Source: Pedobacter africanus (GTDB lineage Bacteria; Bacteroidota; Bacteroidia; Sphingobacteriales; Sphingobacteriaceae). Taken from it: DNA of 64,000 bases. A program made the position numbers and the translations under genes. The notes beneath the pieces were generated by a model, which saw nothing but the letters and a program-made list of their open reading frames with translations, was not told the origin of the DNA and searched no databases. The DNA is taken from positions 248,001-312,000 of the forward strand of contig NZ_FWXT01000002.1 of the NCBI RefSeq assembly GCF_900176535.1. The letters are read 5' to 3'. This document shows positions 59,725 through 64,000 of this stretch, in pieces. Each line of letters begins with the position of its first letter. Positions within the stretch are counted from its first letter, which is position 1.

Positions 59725-59859
59725 AATAGGCTGACTACTTGCTTACATGATTTACGGAATAGTGCGTGTGGCTAAGAATAAATCGTTGAACTTTCATTGA
59801 CGGATTAGTTTGTGAGGTAGGCTGTTGGTTAAATGTCAGATGTTGTTTATATTTGTAAT

Positions 59860-60009
59860 GTGAAAACACAAAGAAAAAATAATACGTCACCTGCTAAGGT
59901 TAACCCGTTCATTAAAATGATTGAGGATAAGAAGCGTATTGTTGATGCTATTAGGGCTGGTCAAGATTTGTCTAAATTAAAAGACATTAAATTTGTTACG
60001 CCATTATAA
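59860..60009 (+). CDS. small hypothetical protein of the DUF6169 module (copy 2, short)
   Basis: From GTG at 59860 the frame encodes 49 residues (MKTQRKNNTSPAKVNPFIKM, then a segment ending IKFVTPL). It shares its last 43 residues with the 78-residue protein at 17901 but has a different, shorter amino end. A TATATTTG box at 59847-59854 sits just upstream, so the mRNA would be almost leaderless. Its stop overlaps the start of the DUF6169 gene by 17 bp. Confidence 0.5.
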   Translation: MKTQRKNNTSPAKVNPFIKMIEDKKRIVDAIRAGQDLSKLKDIKFVTPL

Positions 60010-60150
60010 TCTAACTCGAACAGAACAAGGATCTTATTTATTTACTACTGATGCTGGCTGCGAATACACAGCATTTTTCACATCTTACCAAATTTTTGAT
60101 GAAGCCGGTAACAGCCATACGATCTATAATTTTGGATTTGACCGAAATGG
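59878..60150 (+). repeat. 273-bp direct repeat, partner at 18006-18278
   Basis: This is the copy inside an intact DUF6169 gene. See 18006 for the match. Identity ends at 60150, in the middle of the gene. Confidence 0.93.
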
Positions 60151-60355
60151 AACATTCGATGGTGGAGAATTTCAACATTCTTTTGATCGAAAAATAAAAG
60201 CTACGATCGTATATATCATAAAAGAGTTTTTTCGGAAAAACGATAGCAAGGTAATGGTGTATTTCTGCTACCCCGATGATAAGTACGCGAGGCATAGAAG
60301 TAATGCAATATCTAAATTTATAGATGATTTGGCTACAGGCAAAGAGGGAGAGTAA
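59993..60355 (+). CDS. DUF6169-family protein (intact copy)
   Basis: A 120-residue protein starting at TTG 59993 inside the end of the small upstream gene. It contains LRHYNLTRTEQGSYLFTTDA, YNFGFDRNGTFDGGEFQHSF and YFCYPDDKYARHRSNAISKF. The alternating polar and aromatic pattern suggests a mixed alpha/beta fold. Short Bacteroidota proteins of this family are uncharacterised and often occur in pairs with a tiny upstream gene. A mobile toxin-antitoxin-like module is a hypothesis. Confidence 0.75.
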   Translation: MLRHYNLTRTEQGSYLFTTDAGCEYTAFFTSYQIFDEAGNSHTIYNFGFDRNGTFDGGEFQHSFDRKIKATIVYIIKEFFRKNDSKVMVYFCYPDDKYARHRSNAISKFIDDLATGKEGE

Positions 60356-60363
60356 AATAAACT

Positions 60364-60723
60364 TTATATCTTAAATGTTTTGTGTTTTTTGCCCCACTTT
60401 TCGAGTTCCCGGATAATAGGTTCCAATTCATATCCAATAGGGCTTAGCTCATATTCAACCCTTGGCGGCACCTCTGCATAAACTGTTCGTTTAACAATCT
60501 TGCTCTCTTCCAGCTTCCGCAACTGCAGGGTTAGCATTCGCTCTGTTATATTGGGCAGACGTTTCTTTAATTCTCCAAACCTGTGTTTCCCGTTAATGAG
60601 GTAACAGCAAATGGCCAATGCCCATTGCCCTCCAATAATGTTTGATGCATAAACCTCCAGGCACTCGTTGGCCAAAGCCTGTTTGTTTTCAAAGTTGGTA
60701 GAGGTTTCTTTGATTTTAGACAT
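60364..60723 (-). CDS. HxlR-family transcriptional regulator
   Basis: A 119-residue winged helix-turn-helix protein. GGQWALAICCYLINGKHRFG, ELKKRLPNITERMLTLQLRK and VEYELSPIGYELEPII are the family's core. It is divergent from the oxidoreductase gene at 60823 and probably controls it from the 99-bp gap, where TGCATGCA (60761-60768) is the centre of an imperfect palindrome. HxlR proteins often sense thiol-reactive or aldehyde stress. Confidence 0.9.
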   Translation of the reverse strand: MSKIKETSTNFENKQALANECLEVYASNIIGGQWALAICCYLINGKHRFGELKKRLPNITERMLTLQLRKLEESKIVKRTVYAEVPPRVEYELSPIGYELEPIIRELEKWGKKHKTFKI

Positions 60724-60822
60724 TACTTACATTTTTTATAGTACCATACAATTGGTAGCCTGCATGCAAACTTACTGTATTGCCAATTACTTTTGTGCAC
60801 AATAATTGAATTCTGACGATAT

Positions 60823-61353
60823 ATGAAAACATTAGTGATTGTGATTCATCCCGATATTAAAAACTCTGCTATCAATAAAAGATGGATTGAGGAACTAAAA
60901 AAACACCCTGAAAAATTTGACGTTCATCAATTGCATGAAGTCTATCCCGATGAAAAAATAGATGTACAGGCCGAACAGAGATTACTAGAAAAGTACGACA
61001 AAATTATATTTCAATTTCCTTTTTACTGGTTCAATTGCCCGCCGCTTTTTAAGAAGTGGTTAGACCAGGTGCTTACTTATGGATGGGCTTACGGCAGCAA
61101 AAGCGGTTATAAGCTTTTGGGCAAGAAGATTGCTTTGGCAATGTCTGTAGGAATAGATGAGCATGAATATCATTCATCCGGGAAATACAAGTATACCATG
61201 GCCGAACTTACAGCCCCTTTCGAACTTACTTTTGAATATGTAAAAGCAGATTACCGGTCATTTTTTTCTTATTATGGAATTGAGTTGAACACCTCGAAGG
61301 ACTGGATTGAAAAGAGTATTACTTTATATATGAATTTTGTAAGTGGTATTTAG
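60823..61353 (+). CDS. flavodoxin-fold NAD(P)H oxidoreductase (KefF/MdaB-like)
   Basis: A 176-residue FMN-binding quinone reductase-type protein. It begins TLVIVIHPDIKNSAINKRWI, with the FMN loop, and contains DKIIFQFPFYWFNCPPLFKK and WLDQVLTYGWAYGS, which match the NQO1/KefF group. It probably reduces quinones or other electrophiles. The divergent HxlR gene fits induction by such compounds. Confidence 0.88.
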   Translation: MKTLVIVIHPDIKNSAINKRWIEELKKHPEKFDVHQLHEVYPDEKIDVQAEQRLLEKYDKIIFQFPFYWFNCPPLFKKWLDQVLTYGWAYGSKSGYKLLGKKIALAMSVGIDEHEYHSSGKYKYTMAELTAPFELTFEYVKADYRSFFSYYGIELNTSKDWIEKSITLYMNFVSGI

Positions 61354-61373
61354 ACATGAGCAGAACAATTTCT

Positions 61374-61637
61374 TTAATAAAGACCTGCTTTCCAAAGTTT
61401 ATATTCTTTAGGGAGGCAATGCCCGCAGGGGCGATATCCGCTACCGATCGCTTCCTTGGTATCTTTAAAAAAAACACGGTTTTCTATTTTCATCCGTTTA
61501 CCCGACGAACAGCTTAGTAAGCCATAAATCCCAGCTTTTTTATAGCCTGCCAGTTTAATGGCGCCCGAGCGGATCAGACTGCCTAATTTTCTTTTCCGTT
61601 CCTGGGTGGTTTCACCAAGGGTTATATGCCGGTACAT
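61374..61637 (-). CDS. Ada-type metal-binding domain protein
   Basis: An 87-residue protein with YGLLSCSSGKRMKIENRVFF and SGYRPCGHCLP. This is the zinc-binding amino domain of the Ada alkylation-response protein, with the cysteine ligands in SCSS and PCGHC. The DNA-binding and methyltransferase parts of Ada are absent. Stand-alone versions exist and could bind or sense alkylated DNA. That role is inferred. Confidence 0.78.
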   Translation of the reverse strand: MYRHITLGETTQERKRKLGSLIRSGAIKLAGYKKAGIYGLLSCSSGKRMKIENRVFFKDTKEAIGSGYRPCGHCLPKEYKLWKAGLY

Positions 61638-61692
61638 TTCTAGCTTTGTTTAGATCTTTGTTTTAAAGTTAAAGTTATAGCATTGGGGAGGT

Positions 61693-61863
61693 TTAGGGAA
61701 CCCGTTTATTGCGATTCAATAAGAAGTTGAAGATAAAATGACACAATTTAGCCTCGAGTTGCTTTCTAATCTTCTGAACAAAGTTTATGGGTACTTCGGC
61801 TACATCTGCAGCCTGTTCATTAGAAAAACCCAACGTATGGAACGAATATGAATAATCGCAAAA
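61693..61863 (-). pseudogene. C-terminal remnant of an Rpn/transposase-like nuclease protein
   Basis: On the minus strand an open stretch without a start codon encodes HTLGFSNEQAADVAEVPINF, then VQKIRKQLEAKL. This is the tail repeat seen at the C-terminus of Rpn/PD-(D/E)XK family proteins (SxEQIAxIxxVxxxFVxxI). The nuclease domain is absent. The rest of the 298-bp gap upstream of the antitoxin is that gene's promoter. Confidence 0.5.
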
Positions 61864-61867
61864 TTAC

Positions 61868-61898
61868 TTGTCAACTTGTTAAGTTGTGCTTATCTTTG
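61868..61898 (+). promoter_or_regulatory. toxin-antitoxin promoter with overlapping palindromic operator
   Basis: TTG at 61868-61870 and TATCTTTG at 61891-61898 form a Bacteroidota-type promoter. Between them CAACTT-GTT-AAGTTG (61872-61886) is a perfect inverted repeat. A Phd-type antitoxin bound there would block the promoter, the usual autoregulation of such operons. Confidence 0.55.
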
Positions 61899-61935
61899 TG
61901 TAACTACCTATACAAACTATCTGTAGTAAAAGGAA

Positions 61936-62169
61936 ATGAAGACAATGACAGTCGGAGAATTTAAAACTCATTTTGCGGAGGTTCTGGAGCAAGTGAAAGC
62001 CGGAATAGGTTTCGCTGTTACCTATGGGAGAAAAAAAGAAATTGTTGGCTATTTTCTACCGGAGTCGCAGCTTGTTAAGCCAAAACGTAAGCTTGGTATT
62101 TTAGAAGGAAAGGCGAAAGTAACTTTTAAGGACGATTTCAAAATGTCTGAGGAGGACTTAATTGGATGA
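61936..62169 (+). CDS. Phd/YefM-type antitoxin
   Basis: A 77-residue protein. The amino half (MTVGEFKTHFAEVLEQVKAG) is the DNA-binding Phd/YefM fold and VTYGRKKEIVGYFLP its second strand. The C-terminal tail (KVTFKDDFKMSEEDLIG) would wrap the toxin. The stop overlaps the toxin start as ATGA. Confidence 0.88.
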   Translation: MKTMTVGEFKTHFAEVLEQVKAGIGFAVTYGRKKEIVGYFLPESQLVKPKRKLGILEGKAKVTFKDDFKMSEEDLIG

Positions 62170-62564
62170 GTTTTCTTCTCGACTCCCATACCTTGTTGTG
62201 GGCTATTACAGACCAAAAAAAGCTCTCACGAAAGGTAGTTGCTATTCTTGAAGATGGTACCAATGAAGTTTTTGTCAGCTCGGTAACTTTCTGGGAAATC
62301 TCATTAAAGTATGGATTGGGAAAACTAGATTTGAATAATATTGTTCCCGAAGATCTTCCAAAACTCTCTGAAGAAACCGGATTTAGTTTTCTCCCTTTAT
62401 TACCCGTTGAATCTGCAGGTTACCATAAGCTTAATGCAACCTGGCATCGTGATCCTTTTGACAGGATGCTGATCTGGCAGGCTTTAAATAATAATCTGAC
62501 GCTTTTAAGTAAAGATAAAAATGTTGCTCAGTATAGATCTGTCGGGCTTAAGCAACTTTGGTAA
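62166..62564 (+). CDS. PIN-domain toxin (VapC-like)
   Basis: A 132-residue ribonuclease-type toxin. The acidic site is visible in FLLDSHTLLWAI (first Asp), VTFWEISLKYGLGKL (Glu) and WHRDPFDRMLIWQAL (Asp pair). The TLLWA and HRDPFDR motifs belong to the PIN group paired with Phd antitoxins. Overlap with the antitoxin ensures coupled synthesis. Confidence 0.9.
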   Translation: MSFLLDSHTLLWAITDQKKLSRKVVAILEDGTNEVFVSSVTFWEISLKYGLGKLDLNNIVPEDLPKLSEETGFSFLPLLPVESAGYHKLNATWHRDPFDRMLIWQALNNNLTLLSKDKNVAQYRSVGLKQLW

Positions 62565-62585
62565 AAAACCCGGAGGTTATTTTTC

Positions 62586-62750
62586 TGCCGTCTGGCCTCA
62601 GAAATCGGAATTGAAACCCTGGTCCACTTCATCGGAAACGGCAGGTACATCCTTCCGGATGGAACAGAACGCTTTCTGGTAAACCAGGAAATGCTGCTCA
62701 GACTGACAAAAAAACTTGGCGGGGATCGGTGTTTTGCTCGTTTTCCATAG
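62586..62750 (+). other. possible gene fragment
   Basis: Without a start codon the bases read CRLASEIGIETLVHFIGNGR, then YILPDGTERFLVNQEMLLRL, ending at a stop at 62748. The composition looks like real protein, but no family is known to me. The rest of the 370-bp gap, to 62934, shows nothing recognisable. Confidence 0.25.
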
Positions 62751-62934
62751 TTTTAGTTATTATTTGTTGGTATGATGATGAATTGTTTTAATGTGAGGCC
62801 TTACCAACTATAGCCAAAAACTACTTCACACTTAGATTGTTTAAGTACTTACAATCATTAATTATGGAAATTATCCGATCAGTATCAGCGTATAGCCAGC
62901 CGATGGGTAGTTTGAATGCCAGGAAAGGAGCGTA

Positions 62935-63105
62935 ATGGAAGATAAAGACAAATATACAGGTGCTGATTTCATTGATATGGACAATGACTATGAAGTTCTG
63001 TACTGGACGAGCCAGCTGAAGGTTACCAATGATGAACTCAAAGAGGCGGTGCGGGAAGTCGGTAACAAAATAGAACTGGTTAAGGTGTATCTGAATAAGG
63101 CTTAA
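62935..63105 (+). CDS. DUF3606-family small protein
   Basis: A 56-residue protein (IDMDNDYEVLYWTSQLKVTN, then DELKEAVREVGNKIELVKVY). Family members share the D-NDxYEVxYWT start and the LxxAVxxVG helix and are found as short stress-associated proteins. A ribosome binding site (AGGAAAGGAG) precedes the ATG. The next gene starts 7 bp after the stop. Confidence 0.8.
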   Translation: MEDKDKYTGADFIDMDNDYEVLYWTSQLKVTNDELKEAVREVGNKIELVKVYLNKA

Positions 63106-63112
63106 TTTAAGT

Positions 63113-63496
63113 ATGATGGATAGTATCGAACAAAATAAACAAACGTTAGAACGGGCAAATGCCGCAATTGCAGTAGGAGACTATGAAGGTTTTCTTTGCT
63201 ATTGTACCGAAGATACGAGATGGACTTTTGTAGGTGAGCAGACCCTAAAGGGCAAGGATGCAGTTCGCGGGTATATGGCTGAAACTTATATAGAGCCGCC
63301 CCGGTTTGCTGTGGAGCTCCTTACCGGAGAGGGAGATGTTGTTACCGCAGTGGGAAAAATCAGTTTGAAAGGCAGGGATGGTGAAATGGTATCGTACAGT
63401 TACTGCGATGTATGGAGGCTACGGGATGGCAAACTGCATGAACTGAAGGCATTCGTAATCCAAAATATGGATGGGGTGCCAGCCTACGAAATTTAG
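63113..63496 (+). CDS. SnoaL/NTF2-like protein
   Basis: A 127-residue cone-shaped NTF2-fold protein: LERANAAIAVGDYEGFLCYC, EDTRWTFVGEQTLKGKDAVR and YSYCDVWRLRDGKLHELKAF are the classic segments. Such proteins bind small hydrophobic ligands or act as isomerases. The start could be either of two adjacent ATGs (63113 or 63116). It probably shares a transcript with the DUF3606 gene. Confidence 0.82.
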   Translation: MMDSIEQNKQTLERANAAIAVGDYEGFLCYCTEDTRWTFVGEQTLKGKDAVRGYMAETYIEPPRFAVELLTGEGDVVTAVGKISLKGRDGEMVSYSYCDVWRLRDGKLHELKAFVIQNMDGVPAYEI

Positions 63497-63910
63497 TGGC
63501 TATCCATATTCTTTTTCCAGTCGGCTTTCAGTTGTTTGTAAATCGGGTTTGCTTTTTTCAGGATTGCCGGTGCCGCGCTGCGTTGAGGGCCAACTATGGT
63601 CAATGGTAAGCTACAAGTACTCCTGGTGTACAAATCCTTTCGGGCGGGAGTGACAACTGGACCGCGTGCGCAATTGCAGATCAATGGGCCACAGGCTTTA
63701 ACATAGATTATTATAAAATTAGTATAAGTACCTTAATTGGAAAGTTTAGATTTACAAATTGATATGAAATAAAACATGAGAAATTATGGTAAAGATTATA
63801 ATAGGGTGGTCCTGATCTCTTTTACCCTTGATCCAATCTATCCACCACATTTCGGGTCAAAGCAGCTATTCCGACAGTACCTGGATGTCTACTTTTAAGG
63901 TGAGGGAATG
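63497..63910. other. decayed region without intact gene
   Basis: Three partial frames suggest broken genes. On the minus strand a piece ends LKKANPIYKQLKADWKKNMD. On the plus strand one reads SGGSDNWTACAIADQWATGF and stops at about 63761, and a 40-codon frame starts at ATG 63776 and stops at 63898. None has a full domain and no family is assigned. Confidence 0.35.
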
Positions 63911-64000
63911 TTACGACGTTTTAAAATGTATAACTCCAACAGACAAAAAAGAAAGGGAACTGAAATTTAAGTTAAGCTGGGATATGAATACTGAGTTTGG
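63911..64000 (+). repeat. start of a repeat matching 59508-59597
   Basis: The last 90 bp equal 59508-59597 with two mismatches and run off the window. In one frame they encode the same YDVLKCIT-TDKKEREL segment as the secreted TPR-like protein, but here preceded by different sequence (SSYSDSTWMSTFKVREC), so this is a rearranged copy. Confidence 0.88.

Noticed and set aside
1..64000. CRISPR arrays, insertion sequences with inverted repeats, phage genes, tRNA or rRNA.
   Set aside because: None was found. The repeats present are long, two-copy and gene-derived.

Overview
The window looks like the chromosome of a Sphingobacteriaceae-type member of the Bacteroidota, close to Pedobacter. It has two SusC/SusD outer-membrane uptake loci with ECF sigma/FecR regulation, TonB-dependent receptors carrying STN domains, few Shine-Dalgarno sequences, promoters of the TTTG/TAnnTTTG type, and many stress and DNA-repair accessory genes. 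No rRNA, tRNA, CRISPR array or intact transposase was seen. The genus is an inference from gene content only.

Layout. (1) 1-17.5 kb is one polysaccharide-utilisation-type locus on the + strand: the end of an ECF sigma gene, FecR, SusC, SusD, a lipoprotein with a duplicated C-terminal module, a nucleoside hydrolase fused to a glycoside hydrolase, a GH106-type rhamnosidase-like enzyme, ribokinase and a ureide-permease/GRP-type sugar transporter. The combination of nucleosidase, ribokinase, sugar permease and SusCD matches the logic of the Bacteroides thetaiotaomicron ribose-utilisation (rus) locus: import a ribose-containing compound, free the ribose, transport and phosphorylate it. (2) 17.5-31.3 kb is a patchwork of an ABC ATPase, DUF389 and AGCS membrane proteins, a metallo-beta-lactamase-fold enzyme, a Dph6-like enzyme, a Rieske protein, a large alpha/alpha-toroid-like protein, and several eroded genes (Abi, DHFR/RibD, zf-TFIIB). 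(3) 31.6-41.7 kb is a second SusC/SusD locus with a pappalysin-like lipoprotein lacking its zinc motif and a thioredoxin-like protein. After a strong terminator come its ECF sigma and FecR genes. SusC and FecR share a nearly identical 76-bp upstream element, probably the promoter read by that sigma factor. (4) 41.8-46 kb holds pseudogene fragments (an ECF fragment beside a CoA-transferase relic, and an amine oxidase with an internal deletion), SemiSWEET, a DUF892 ferritin-like protein and a zinc alcohol dehydrogenase. (5) 46-58.8 kb is a DNA-repair and stress island: a LigD of order ligase-phosphoesterase-polymerase on the - strand, then head-to-head a second LigD in which an exonuclease III domain is fused to ligase and polymerase, followed by an SF2 helicase, small stress proteins, AlkB, rhomboid and YjbQ. 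No Ku gene is visible. (6) 58.9-64 kb holds a TPR-like secreted protein, a DUF6169 two-gene module, an HxlR/flavodoxin pair, an Ada-type zinc-domain protein, a Phd/PIN toxin-antitoxin pair, DUF3606, a SnoaL-like protein and decayed sequence.

A recurring theme is small duplications within the window. Four families of direct repeats link 18.0 with 59.9 kb, 28.6 with 42.8 kb, 31.2 with 49.6 kb, and 59.5 with 63.9 kb. In the first three, one copy carries the complete gene or genes and the other a truncated or deleted relic; the fourth runs off the window edge. The most notable candidates for new biology are the ExoIII-LIG-POL fusion next to a second LigD of different architecture, the nucleoside hydrolase-GH fusion inside a rus-like locus under ECF control, and the pappalysin-like protein without its zinc ligands.
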